Below, one piece after another: positions 32,370-41,031 of a stretch of DNA of 64,000 bases. Position 1 is the stretch's first letter; each line of letters opens with the position of its first letter. The position numbers were made by a program, and so were the translations under genes. Where the stretch lies: assembly GCF_006717095.1 (NCBI RefSeq), contig NZ_VFQE01000001.1:1178001-1242000 (forward strand), read 5' to 3'. Below the pieces are notes generated by a model, which saw only the letters and a program-made list of their open reading frames with translations, ran no database searches and was not told the DNA's origin. The stretch is from Blastococcus colisei (GTDB lineage: Bacteria; Actinomycetota; Actinomycetes; Mycobacteriales; Geodermatophilaceae).

Positions 32370-32770
32370 GCCGGCGGTGCCGGAACCTCGATCCGGCCGC
32401 CGGAGAGCGCGGCCAGGCGGGGGAGGTCGCGGGCCCGCATGACCGGCAGCCGGATCTCCGTGCCCGAGGTCGTCACCAGCCACAGGTCCCCGCGCGGGGC
32501 GACGCGGATCCCCGCGACGTCCCTCCACGGAACCTGCCGCTGCCCGAACGTGGAGCGCACGGTCAGCCCCTCGTCGGCGATGTCCACCCCGGCGCGCAGC
32601 ACCCAGAGCGCCACCATGAGGGGGATCAGCAGCAGGATCGGCGTCCAGGCCGCCGCGAAGGCCAGCGGCACGGTGCAGACGGCCAGGAGGCCTACCGGGA
32701 ACAGCGCCGTCCGGTTCATCCGCAGCCGGGCAGGGGAGTCCACGGCGGCCGATCCTCCCAGACGCGTCAT
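32363..32770 (-). CDS. Membrane-anchored PH-domain protein, CFP-6-like
   Basis: A 135-residue protein with two hydrophobic segments (about 22-60) followed by a small bacterial PH domain ([21 protein letters not shown] and [17 protein letters not shown]). This resembles M. tuberculosis CFP-6 (Rv3004), which also lies near ilvB. The role is unknown. The ATG at 32770 overlaps the stop of the upstream XRE regulator (ATGA), so the two form a coupled operon. Its end overlaps the convergent dehydrogenase by seven bases. Confidence 0.8.
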   Translation of the reverse strand: MTRLGGSAAVDSPARLRMNRTALFPVGLLAVCTVPLAFAAAWTPILLLIPLMVALWVLRAGVDIADEGLTVRSTFGQRQVPWRDVAGIRVAPRGDLWLVTTSGTEIRLPVMRARDLPRLAALSGGRIEVPAPPAQ

Positions 32771-33588
32771 CCGAGCAGTCGAGCCAGTTTGACGGCGCTG
32801 TCACTGCCCGCGGCCGCGGTGTAGACCACCAGCTGGAGGCCCGGGGCGTCCGCGGGGGTCAGCTGGTGGTGCTCCAGCGCGAGGGTGCCCACGACCGGGT
32901 GCTCGAAGCGCCGTTCCGTCGAGCTGAAGCGGTCGACGTCGTGGCTCGCCCAGCCCTCGCGGAACGCGGGGCTCGCCGCCTGCAGCCGGGTGACGAGATC
33001 CACGATCTCGGGGTCGGCCAGGCGGGGACCGACCTCGGCACGGAACTGGGTGAGGAACCGTCGACTGTCGCCCGCCCAGTCGCCGAGCAGCGTGCGGACG
33101 GCAGGGTCGGTGAAGACCACCCACAGCAGGTTCCGGTCGGCGGCGGGCACCGCGGCCACCCCGGGATACAGGTTCTCGTAGGCGGAGTTCCAGCCCACGA
33201 TCGACCACCCCGAGGTGATCGCGTAGGCGGGGGAGGAGCCCAGGGCGTCCAGCAGCCGCTGCAGGTGGGCCGGCATGGCCTCGACGGCCCCGGACGACGT
33301 CGCGCCGCCGTGACCGGAGAGCCGCAGGAGGTACTCGTGCTCGGCCGGCGACAGGCGCAGGGTCCGGGCGAGCGCGTCCATCACCTGGCGGGACGGCCGG
33401 ATGTCGCGGCCCTGCTCCAGCCACGTGTACCAGGTGTGACTCACCCCGGCGAGGAGCGCGACCTCCTCCCGGCGCAGGCCGGGGGTCCGGCGGTTCCCGC
33501 CCGCGGGCAGGCCCACCGCGCCCGGCGCCAGCTGGCGACGGCGGGAGCCGAGGAACTCGGCGAGTTCCCGGCGGGCGGTGGCGGTCAC
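32767..33588 (-). CDS. XRE-type regulator with MmyB-like ligand-binding domain
   Basis: A 273-residue transcription factor. The N-terminal helix-turn-helix (about 10-80) includes [17 protein letters not shown] and [13 protein letters not shown]. The C-terminal MmyB/MLTR-type domain (about 100-265) includes [19 protein letters not shown] and [11 protein letters not shown]. Members usually bind fatty-acid-like ligands and control a nearby divergent gene; here that is ilvD. A palindrome in the gap is the likely operator. The GTG at 33588 is preceded by GGGGAGCCCC. Confidence 0.85.
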   Translation of the reverse strand: MTATARRELAEFLGSRRRQLAPGAVGLPAGGNRRTPGLRREEVALLAGVSHTWYTWLEQGRDIRPSRQVMDALARTLRLSPAEHEYLLRLSGHGGATSSGAVEAMPAHLQRLLDALGSSPAYAITSGWSIVGWNSAYENLYPGVAAVPAADRNLLWVVFTDPAVRTLLGDWAGDSRRFLTQFRAEVGPRLADPEIVDLVTRLQAASPAFREGWASHDVDRFSSTERRFEHPVVGTLALEHHQLTPADAPGLQLVVYTAAAGSDSAVKLARLLG

Positions 33589-33601
33589 GGGGCTCCCCGG
33601 C

Positions 33602-33635
33602 TCGGTGGTGGTACCGGTACCAGTATCACCACCGA
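33602..33635. promoter_or_regulatory. Palindromic operator candidate between the XRE regulator and ilvD
   Basis: Outer arms TCGGTGGT (33602-33609) and ACCACCGA (33628-33635) flank a core containing the perfect palindrome GGTACCGGTACC (33610-33621). On the reverse strand GATACT within it could be the regulator's -10 box. It lies just upstream of the expected ilvD -35 position. Confidence 0.55.
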
Positions 33636-33659
33636 CTCGGCGCCCGCGGGGAACGGGCC

Positions 33660-33665
33660 TAGCAT
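33660..33665 (+). promoter_or_regulatory. Putative -10 box, leaderless ilvD
   Basis: TAGCAT is followed by seven bases and the GTG at 33673. No Shine-Dalgarno is present. Confidence 0.45.
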
Positions 33666-33672
33666 CGCCGCC

Positions 33673-35397
33673 GTGACGATCGGTGAGGACCTCATCCCCG
33701 GCAACGACTCCGCCAGCGAGACGCGCAGTCCGCTCAAGCCGCGCAGCTTCGAGGTGACCGACGGGGATGCCAAGGCCCCCGCCCGCGCCATGCTGCGCGC
33801 GGTCGGCATGGGCGACGAGGACTTCGCGAAGCCGCAGATCGGCGTCGCGTCGTCCTGGAACGAGATCACCCCCTGCAACCTCTCGCTGGACCGCCTGGCC
33901 AAGCGGGCCAAGGAGGGCGTGCGCGCCGCCGGTGGGTTCCCGCTGGAGTTCGGCACGATCTCGGTCTCCGACGGCATCTCCATGGGCCACGAGGGCATGC
34001 GTGCCTCGCTCGTCTCCCGCGAGGTGATCGCCGACTCCGTGGAGACGGTCATGTTCGCCGAGCGGCTGGACGGCTCGGTGCTGCTCGCCGGGTGCGACAA
34101 GTCGCTGCCCGGGATGCTGATGGCCGCCGCCCGCCTCGACCTCGCCAGCGTCTTCCTCTACTCCGGCTCCACGCTCCCGGGGAAGCTCGGCGACCGCGAC
34201 CTCACGATCATCGACGTGTTCGAGGCCGTCGGCGCCTGCGCGCGGGGCCTGATCAGCCGGGACGAGCTCACCGCGATCGAGAAGGCGGCCTGCCCCGGCA
34301 TGGGCTCCTGCGGTGGCATGTACACCGCCAACACGATGGCCAGCGTGGCCGAGGCGCTCGGCATGGCGCTGCCCGGCAGCGCCGCCCCGCCGGCGCCCGA
34401 CAGCCGCCGGGACGCGTTCGCGGTCGCCTCCGGCGAGGCGGTGGTGAACCTGCTCCGCAAGGGCATCACGGCCCGGCAGATCATGACGCGGGAGGCGTTC
34501 GAGAACGCCATCACCGTCGTGATGGCGCTGGGCGGCTCGACCAACGCGGTCCTGCACCTCATGGCGATCGCACACGAGGCCCGGGTCGAGCTCTCGCTCG
34601 AGGACTTCAACCGGATCGGCGACCGGACCCCGCACCTGGCCGACGTCAAGCCGTTCGGTCGCTACGTGATGACCGACGTCGACCGCATCGGCGGCGTCCC
34701 CGTGGTGCTGCGTGCGCTGCTGGACGCGGGGCTGTTGCACGGCGACGTGCTGACCGTGACCGGCAAGACCATGGCGGAGAACCTGGCCGAGATCGCCCCG
34801 CCGGACCCGGACGGCGCGATCATCCACGCCATGAGCGAGCCCATCCACAGGACCGGTGGGCTCACCATCCTGCGGGGCTCGCTCTCCCCGGACGGGGCGG
34901 TGGTGAAGTCGGCCGGCTTCGACACCGACGTCTTCGAGGGCACCGCCCGGGTGTTCGACGGCGAGCAGGGCGCCATGGACGCCGTCACCGACGGCACCCT
35001 CGAGCCCGGCGATGTCGTCGTCATCCGGTACGAGGGCCCGAGGGGCGGCCCCGGCATGCGGGAGATGCTCGCCGTCACCGGCGCCATCAAGGGAGCCGGC
35101 CTCGGCAAGGACGTGCTCCTTCTTACCGACGGCCGATTCTCAGGCGGCACGACGGGTCTGTGCATCGGCCACGTCGCCCCGGAGGCCACCGACGGCGGTC
35201 CCATCGCCTTCGTGCGCGACGGTGACCCGATCCGGCTGGACCTCGCCAACCGGACCCTCGACCTGCTGGTGGACGTCGATGAGCTCGCCCGCCGGCGGGA
35301 GGGCTGGAGCCCGCTCCCGCCGCGCTACACGACCGGGGTGCTGGGCAAGTACGCCAAGCTCGTGGGGTCGGCGGCGCAGGGCGCCATCTGCGGCTGA
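33673..35397 (+). CDS. ilvD: Dihydroxy-acid dehydratase
   Basis: IlvD dehydrates dihydroxyisovalerate and dihydroxymethylvalerate in valine, leucine and isoleucine synthesis. The 574-residue protein has the iron-sulfur cysteines in [20 protein letters not shown] and [16 protein letters not shown], and the catalytic C-terminal [16 protein letters not shown]. The GTG at 33673 is the first plausible start; the open frame upstream is antisense to the regulator. It is separate from ilvBNC and may be under its own regulator. Confidence 0.96.
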   Translation: MTIGEDLIPGNDSASETRSPLKPRSFEVTDGDAKAPARAMLRAVGMGDEDFAKPQIGVASSWNEITPCNLSLDRLAKRAKEGVRAAGGFPLEFGTISVSDGISMGHEGMRASLVSREVIADSVETVMFAERLDGSVLLAGCDKSLPGMLMAAARLDLASVFLYSGSTLPGKLGDRDLTIIDVFEAVGACARGLISRDELTAIEKAACPGMGSCGGMYTANTMASVAEALGMALPGSAAPPAPDSRRDAFAVASGEAVVNLLRKGITARQIMTREAFENAITVVMALGGSTNAVLHLMAIAHEARVELSLEDFNRIGDRTPHLADVKPFGRYVMTDVDRIGGVPVVLRALLDAGLLHGDVLTVTGKTMAENLAEIAPPDPDGAIIHAMSEPIHRTGGLTILRGSLSPDGAVVKSAGFDTDVFEGTARVFDGEQGAMDAVTDGTLEPGDVVVIRYEGPRGGPGMREMLAVTGAIKGAGLGKDVLLLTDGRFSGGTTGLCIGHVAPEATDGGPIAFVRDGDPIRLDLANRTLDLLVDVDELARRREGWSPLPPRYTTGVLGKYAKLVGSAAQGAICG

Positions 35398-35414
35398 GCC
35401 CGCCCCCAGCGGGG

Positions 35415-35432
35415 GTCACCCCGACGGGTGAC
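35415..35432 (+). terminator. Hairpin after ilvD
   Basis: A 7-bp perfect stem, GTCACCC with GGGTGAC, and a CGAC loop directly follow a CCCCC/GGGGG hairpin. There is no T-run. Confidence 0.5.
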
Positions 35433-35482
35433 GGCGGCACCGGCCGGCTCGTCCAGCCGTCCCCGGCTGCCGAGGGAACGGT

Positions 35483-38125
35483 GTGGACTCCCGTCGATGG
35501 TGGCTGCTCGCCGCCGCGGTGCCGGTCGCGCTCGGGTGTGCCCTGGCCGCGGCGCGACCTGCGCTGCACACCGCCGGAGAGATCGCGGTCGCGGCCGCCG
35601 GCCTGCTCGCCTCGGCGGTGCTGTGGTCCACGGCTGCACGTACCGCCCGCCCGCGCGCCTGGCGGTTGTTCGCCGTGGCCCCGCTGCTCCCGGTCGCGGG
35701 AGCGCTGGTCGCCGCGCTCGCCGATCCCCTCGACCCCGTCCAGCTGGCGGTGTTCCGCTGGGTGCCGACGGTGCCGGGCTACCTGATCGCCATCGTCGCG
35801 ATCCTGAGCCTCGTCGACTGCCGCGGGCTGCGCGTCCGGCCCCGGGTCGCCGTCGAGGTGGCCCTGTTCCTCTTCGCGTCGCTGGTCATGGTCAGCCTGC
35901 TCGTCGCGGGCCCCGCCGATCACCGGTCGGCGCTCGGCGTGGACGAGGGGGCGGTCCTGGCCGCCGCCGTGCTCACCACCTCGGCCACGATGGCGGCGGC
36001 ACTCACCGCGTTGAGCGTCGTGGAGCCCAGTCGCCGGACGATGGCCGTCGTCCTCCTGGCCGGCACCGCGCTGCTCACCGCCGGCCGCGGCCTCGGTACG
36101 TCGGCGATGCTCTCCGGGTCGCCGGTGCAGCTGGGCGCCGCCCGGTTCCCGGTGGCCGCGGGCCTGCTCCTCCTCGCCCTGGCCGTGCTCCTGGACGCCC
36201 GGCCGGTCGTGGCGACCTCCCGCCCACAGGGACGGCGCTCGCTCGACCTGGGACAGGTCCTGCCCCACCTCGCGCTGCTGGCGGCGGTCGTCACGGTCGG
36301 CGGCGTCGCGCTGACCGGCGTGCGGCCGACGCCCGGGATGATCGCCGGTCTGGTGTTCTGCGTCGCCCTGGCCGCCGTGCACCGGTGGCTGACCGCGCGC
36401 GAGGAGCACCGGCTCACCGCCCGCCTCCGGCGCAGCGAGGCCCACTTCCGCTCGGTGGTGCAGGCCGGCGGTGACGCCGTCGTCATGGTGGACGACGTCC
36501 TCACGATCCGCTGGGCGTCGCCGGCTCTCGACCGTTCCCTGGGGGACGCCGCGTCCGCGCTGGTGGGACGGTCGCTGCTGACGTCCGTCCACCCCGACGA
36601 CCTGCCCGCCCTGACCGCGGCGCTGCCCGACGTCGCCGGGAGGCTCCGCCCGCCGCCGACGGGGAGCGGCCTGCTCACGCTCCGGCTGCAGGACGCGGCG
36701 GGGGAATGGCGGTACCTGGAGGCAAGCCTCTCCGACCTGCGGGACGACCCGGACGTCGGTGCCGTGGTGCTGCACTGCCGCGACATGACCGAGCGGCATG
36801 CCCGCGAGCAGGCGCTGCAGGCCATCGCCTACACCGATCCGATGACGGGCCTGCCCAACCGAGCGGGTGTCCTCCGGTCGCTGCAGGCGGCGCCGACCGA
36901 TCCGGTGGGTGTGCCCACCACGCTGCTGATGATCGAGCTGGACGGCCTGACCGCCGTCCGGGAGAACGCCGGCCGCGAGACCGTGACCGCAGCCGTGGCG
37001 GAGGTGGGCCGCCGCTTGCGCGCCGCCGTGCGCGGCGAGGACATCGTCGCCCGCATGGGCGGCGGGGCGTTCGCCGTCCTCGCGCACGGGGACGACGCGG
37101 ACGTCGACCGGCTGGCCGGTCGCTGCCTGTCGGTCGTCGAGCAGCCGATCCGGACCTCCGCCGGGCTCGTCGAGCTGACGTCCGGGATCGGCATCGCGGC
37201 GATCGATCGCGACTCGAGTGTGGAGGCCGTCCTGGAGCGGGTCGATCTCGCCGTCCGGGCCGCCCACGACGTCGGTCCGGGCTCCGCCCGGCGCTACGAC
37301 GACTCGCTGGGCGACGCCGCCGCGCGTCGCGCCCGGCTGCGCCACGACCTGCAGGGCGCTCGCGCCCGGGGCGAGCTGTACCTGCTCTTCCAGCCCATCG
37401 TCTCGCTGGGGGAGCGCCGGATCACCGGCGTCGAGGCCGACCTGCGGTGGCGGCACGGAACCCTCGGCGAGATCCCGGCCGCCGAGTTCCTCCCGCTGGC
37501 CGAACGCGCCGGTCTCATCGGTGAGCTGGTGCGCTGGAGCCTGGAGGAGGCGGCCACCGCGGCCAGCCGCATGCCCTCGGTGGGTGCCCCGCTGCGCATC
37601 GGCACGAAGGTGCCGAGCCGCTACCTGGCCGGCGGCACGCTGGTCGGCGACGTCGAGTCCGCCCTGCGGGTCTCGGGCCTCGCACCGGAGCGCCTGGTCC
37701 TGGAGATCAGTCCCGGGGCGGTGATGGCCGACGACGACCGGCTGAAGCTGGACGTCTCCAGCCTCCGGCTCATGGGCGTGCACGTCGCGCTCCACGGCTT
37801 CGGCAGCGGCTCCTCGGCGCTGGCCAACCTGACCCGGCTCCCCATCGACATCGTCAAGCTCGACCGGTCCCTGATCACCCGCATCGACCGTGACCCGCAG
37901 AGTCGGGCGCTGTGCGAGTCCGTCGTCGGCATCGGCCGGGCGCTGGGCCTCGACGTCGTCGCCGAAGGTGTCGAGACCCCGGCGCAACTCGCCACGCTCA
38001 GCAGCTTCGGATGTGGCTTCGCCCAGGGCTTCGTGATCGCCCGTCCGATGCCGCTGTCCGGGATCACCGAGCTGCTCGCCGACGGCGACGAGGTGGTCCT
38101 GCCCGGACTCGTCGGCGCCCGATGA
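35483..38125 (+). CDS. Membrane GGDEF-EAL protein with degenerate catalytic motifs
   Basis: An 880-residue protein with about eight N-terminal membrane segments (1-300), a PAS domain (about 315-435), a GGDEF domain (about 450-605) and an EAL domain (about 615-865). The GGDEF signature reads MGGGAF near residue 525. The EAL motif reads GVEADLRW near 649, and the usual DDFG-x-G-Y-S is HGFGSGSS. It therefore probably neither makes nor cleaves cyclic-di-GMP and may act as a sensor or partner. Its stop overlaps the start of a full-featured paralogue (ATGA). Confidence 0.88.
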   Translation: MDSRRWWLLAAAVPVALGCALAAARPALHTAGEIAVAAAGLLASAVLWSTAARTARPRAWRLFAVAPLLPVAGALVAALADPLDPVQLAVFRWVPTVPGYLIAIVAILSLVDCRGLRVRPRVAVEVALFLFASLVMVSLLVAGPADHRSALGVDEGAVLAAAVLTTSATMAAALTALSVVEPSRRTMAVVLLAGTALLTAGRGLGTSAMLSGSPVQLGAARFPVAAGLLLLALAVLLDARPVVATSRPQGRRSLDLGQVLPHLALLAAVVTVGGVALTGVRPTPGMIAGLVFCVALAAVHRWLTAREEHRLTARLRRSEAHFRSVVQAGGDAVVMVDDVLTIRWASPALDRSLGDAASALVGRSLLTSVHPDDLPALTAALPDVAGRLRPPPTGSGLLTLRLQDAAGEWRYLEASLSDLRDDPDVGAVVLHCRDMTERHAREQALQAIAYTDPMTGLPNRAGVLRSLQAAPTDPVGVPTTLLMIELDGLTAVRENAGRETVTAAVAEVGRRLRAAVRGEDIVARMGGGAFAVLAHGDDADVDRLAGRCLSVVEQPIRTSAGLVELTSGIGIAAIDRDSSVEAVLERVDLAVRAAHDVGPGSARRYDDSLGDAAARRARLRHDLQGARARGELYLLFQPIVSLGERRITGVEADLRWRHGTLGEIPAAEFLPLAERAGLIGELVRWSLEEAATAASRMPSVGAPLRIGTKVPSRYLAGGTLVGDVESALRVSGLAPERLVLEISPGAVMADDDRLKLDVSSLRLMGVHVALHGFGSGSSALANLTRLPIDIVKLDRSLITRIDRDPQSRALCESVVGIGRALGLDVVAEGVETPAQLATLSSFGCGFAQGFVIARPMPLSGITELLADGDEVVLPGLVGAR

Positions 38126-40824
38126 GCACCACCACTCGCCTCGAGTCGCGGACCGCCTACCTGGTGCTCGCGGCGATCGCACTGGTCATGGCCGTGCTGC
38201 GTCTCGCCGCGCCCTCGGCCGGCATGACGCCTCCGCTCCTGGCCCTGGCGTCCGGGCTCACGGCGACGGTCGTCTTCCGGCACGCCGCCCTACTGCCCAC
38301 CCGCTCGGCCCGTCCGTGGCGGGCCCTCGGACTGGCGGGGGTGTTCCTCGCCGTCGGCCAGGCCGTCGCGACGGTCACCTGGGTCGGCCCGGAACGGGGC
38401 AACTGGGGCGACGTCCCGACACTGCTGGCCGTTCCGGCCGTCGTCGCCGCCTGCCTCCTGCTCCTGCCGCCCAGCGCCGGACGCCGCATCGGCTCCCGGG
38501 TGCTGCTCGACGGTGCCGTCGTGCTCGTGGCCGTGGCCCTGCTCGGGGCGGTGATCCTGCGCGACGTCATGGCGCGGACCGACGGTGCCGCGTCGGCGCT
38601 CATCACGGTCGGCTACCCGGCAGTGGGGGCGCTGCTGTGCGGGGTCGGGCTCGTCGCGCTGGCCCGTGTGCACGACGCGCGCCGGCCGGCGGCCGCCTGG
38701 CTGCTGGTCGCAGTCCTCGCCATGACCGTCGTGGCGGTGTCCGGCGCTCTCGGCCGGTACCTGGGCAGCGACACCGCCGCGGTGCTCACCCAGACGGCGT
38801 GGACGGCGATGCTCGCCGCGGCCATCCGTGCCGTCGACACCGACCCCGGGGAGCCCGAGGAGGTGCTCGAGCCGTCCGGCAGCCTGCCGCTGCTCGGCTT
38901 CCTCCTGAGCACGGTGTCGTCCTATGCCGTCGGCGGCCTCGTGCTGGTCCAGCTGATCGGCGGCCGATCGGCGTCCATGCTGGAGGGTCTGGGGCTCGGC
39001 GCACTGCTGACCCTGAGCTTCGTCCGTCAGCTGCTGTGGGCGCGGGACGGCGCCCGGCTCACGGGGCGACTGCAGCGGACCGAGGCCTACTTCCGCGCCC
39101 TGGTCAACAGTGCCGAGGACGTGACCGCCGTCGTGGACGCGCAGGGGACCGTCACCTGGCTGTCCGGAGCGGTCCGGGCCCAGCTGGGGTGGGCCGCCCA
39201 GGACCTCACCGGGCGCAACCTCACCGTGCTGCTCCACCCCGACGACCGGGGGATGGTCGACCGGGCCTCCGCGGTGCTCTCCGGAGCTCGGCCCACCGGC
39301 CTCCCGGCGACGGTCCGGCTGCGCACGCAGGACGGGGGATGGCGCGACGTGGAGGTCTCCGGCGCCGCGCGCGCCGGGGTGCCGGGCACTGCGCTGCGGG
39401 ACGGTCTCGTGCTGCACCTGCGGGACGTCACCGAGCGACGCGCCGGCCAGCGCGAGCTGGAGCGGCTGGCCTACACCGACTTCCTGACCGGGCTCCCGAA
39501 CCGGGCGCGGCTGATGGCCGCCCTGGCCACGGCCAGGGCGCAGGCGGCGAGCGGGGAGGCGGCCTGCCTCCTGCTGCTGGACCTCGACGGCTTCAAGCCG
39601 GTGAACGACATCGCCGGGCACGAGGCGGGCGACCACCTGCTGGTCCAGGTCGCCGACCGGCTCCGGGCCAACGTCCGCGACGGCGACGTGGTCGGCCGGC
39701 TGGGTGGCGACGAGTTCGCCCTCCTCGTGCGGAACGGGATGGAAGAGGCGACGGCGCTCGCCGAGCGCATCGTCGCCGACCTGCACACGGTCCGGCCGGA
39801 CGTCGGTGCCAGGGGGTACGCCGACGGCGTCGTCTTCGACATCTCCGGGAGCATCGGGGTCACCGAACTGAACCCCGCCGACGAGGTGGCCACGACCATC
39901 CGGCGTGCCGATCTCGCCCTGCGCGCGGCCAAGGCAGCGGGCAAGAACTGCGTCCGCACGGCAGGTCACACCATCGACAGCGCCATGGGGCGCCGGGCGC
40001 AGCTCGCAGCCGACCTGCCGACGGCGCTCGAGGAGGAGCAGTTCCGGGTCGTCTACCAGCCGGTGGCCGGCGTCGAGGATCGCCGGATCCTGGGCCTGGA
40101 GGCCCTCGTCCGGTGGGACCACCCGGTGCTCGGGACCGTGCCCCCGGACGAGTTCATCGAGCTCGCCGAGGCCGACGGCCTGATCGTGCCGCTGCAGCAG
40201 TGGGTCCTGCGGAAGGCGACGGCTGACTTCGCCGGCCTGCTGGTCGACGACCGGGACCTCAAGCTCGGGGTGAACGTGTCCGTGCGGCACCTGCAGGCCG
40301 GGTGCCTCGCCCCGGACGTAGCGGCGGCTCTCGCGGACTCGGGTGTGCCACCGCACCGGCTGATGATCGAGGTCACCGAATCGATCATGCTCGACGCGGA
40401 GGACCGCCTGCAGAGCGATCTGGCCACGCTCCGGGACATGGGTTGCATCATCTCGCTGGACGACTTCGGCCGCGGCTACTCCTCGCTGGCCTACCTCGCC
40501 CGTCTCCCGGTCGACGTCCTCAAGATGGACCGCGAGTTCATCGGCGACATCGAATCGGACCCGCGTGGGGCGGCGCTCGTGGCAGCCGTCATCGACCTCG
40601 GGCGCACGCTGGGCATGGACGTCGTCGCGGAGGGGGTCGAGACCGCCGGTCAGCTGCACGCCCTGCGGGACATGGAGTGCCGCTACGTCCAGGGCTGGCT
40701 GCTGGGCCGGCCGATGGCGATCGAGGACCTGCCGGCGTTCCTGGAGGCCTTCGATCCTGCGATCCTCGACGCGCAGCCGTCGGATGTGGACACAGACGTC
40801 CACCTGGTGGGACAGGCTGGTTGA
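38122..40824 (+). CDS. Membrane PAS-GGDEF-EAL protein with intact catalytic motifs
   Basis: A 900-residue paralogue of the upstream gene with the same layout: membrane segments (1-310), PAS (about 325-440), GGDEF and EAL. The motifs are complete: LGGDEFALL near residue 528, GLEALVRW near 658, and LDDFGRGYSSLAYL near 780, with EVTES and the Asp/Glu metal sites. It could both make and degrade cyclic-di-GMP. It is translationally coupled to the degenerate copy, so the two probably work together. The ilvB attenuator follows directly. Confidence 0.92.
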   Translation: MSTTTRLESRTAYLVLAAIALVMAVLRLAAPSAGMTPPLLALASGLTATVVFRHAALLPTRSARPWRALGLAGVFLAVGQAVATVTWVGPERGNWGDVPTLLAVPAVVAACLLLLPPSAGRRIGSRVLLDGAVVLVAVALLGAVILRDVMARTDGAASALITVGYPAVGALLCGVGLVALARVHDARRPAAAWLLVAVLAMTVVAVSGALGRYLGSDTAAVLTQTAWTAMLAAAIRAVDTDPGEPEEVLEPSGSLPLLGFLLSTVSSYAVGGLVLVQLIGGRSASMLEGLGLGALLTLSFVRQLLWARDGARLTGRLQRTEAYFRALVNSAEDVTAVVDAQGTVTWLSGAVRAQLGWAAQDLTGRNLTVLLHPDDRGMVDRASAVLSGARPTGLPATVRLRTQDGGWRDVEVSGAARAGVPGTALRDGLVLHLRDVTERRAGQRELERLAYTDFLTGLPNRARLMAALATARAQAASGEAACLLLLDLDGFKPVNDIAGHEAGDHLLVQVADRLRANVRDGDVVGRLGGDEFALLVRNGMEEATALAERIVADLHTVRPDVGARGYADGVVFDISGSIGVTELNPADEVATTIRRADLALRAAKAAGKNCVRTAGHTIDSAMGRRAQLAADLPTALEEEQFRVVYQPVAGVEDRRILGLEALVRWDHPVLGTVPPDEFIELAEADGLIVPLQQWVLRKATADFAGLLVDDRDLKLGVNVSVRHLQAGCLAPDVAAALADSGVPPHRLMIEVTESIMLDAEDRLQSDLATLRDMGCIISLDDFGRGYSSLAYLARLPVDVLKMDREFIGDIESDPRGAALVAAVIDLGRTLGMDVVAEGVETAGQLHALRDMECRYVQGWLLGRPMAIEDLPAFLEAFDPAILDAQPSDVDTDVHLVGQAG

Positions 40825-40850
40825 CGAGCCGCGCCCGTGAGGCGCACAGT

Positions 40851-40913
40851 GTGCAGGTGCCTCGCGCCTGCATGCTTCACGACGGCTGCCCGCTCAGCCT
40901 CGTAATCGCCTAG
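40851..40913 (+). CDS. Leader peptide of the ilvBNC attenuator
   Basis: A very short frame ends with codons for Leu-Ser-Leu-Val-Ile-Ala and TAG. From the ATG at 40872 the peptide is MLHDGCPLSLVIA. An in-frame GTG at 40851, with TGAGG eight bases upstream, would give 20 residues and is the better-supported start. The control codons CTC-GTA-ATC include GTA, which is rare in this genome. Ribosome stalling there would report low Leu, Val or Ile. A hairpin and T-tailed terminator follow at once. Confidence 0.7.
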   Translation: MQVPRACMLHDGCPLSLVIA

Positions 40914-40973
40914 CGCGCCGGTCCTCCGACCGACGCGCTGACCCCTCCGTGCCTGTGGCACGAGGGGTTTTTT
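40912..40973 (+). promoter_or_regulatory. ilvB transcription attenuator (hairpin plus terminator)
   Basis: The first hairpin, AGCGCGCCGGTC (40912-40923) with GACCGACGCGCT (40928-40939), begins at the leader stop codon. The terminator follows: CCCCTCCGTGCC (40942-40953) with GGCACGAGGGG (40957-40967) and six T residues (40968-40973). This is the only clean T-run terminator before ilvB, and it would stop transcription before the operon. Attenuation of ilvBNC by a leader peptide is established in Corynebacterium glutamicum. Confidence 0.8.
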
Positions 40974-41031
40974 GTTGCCCGCGGCCCGTGCCACCCCGCC
41001 CCACCCGCCTGCAAGCCAGGAGAACGCCGAG

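Noticed and set aside
33589-33672. T-box or riboswitch before ilvD
   Set aside because: The gap is only 84 bases, dominated by the palindrome, and ilvD appears leaderless, leaving no room for a leader RNA.
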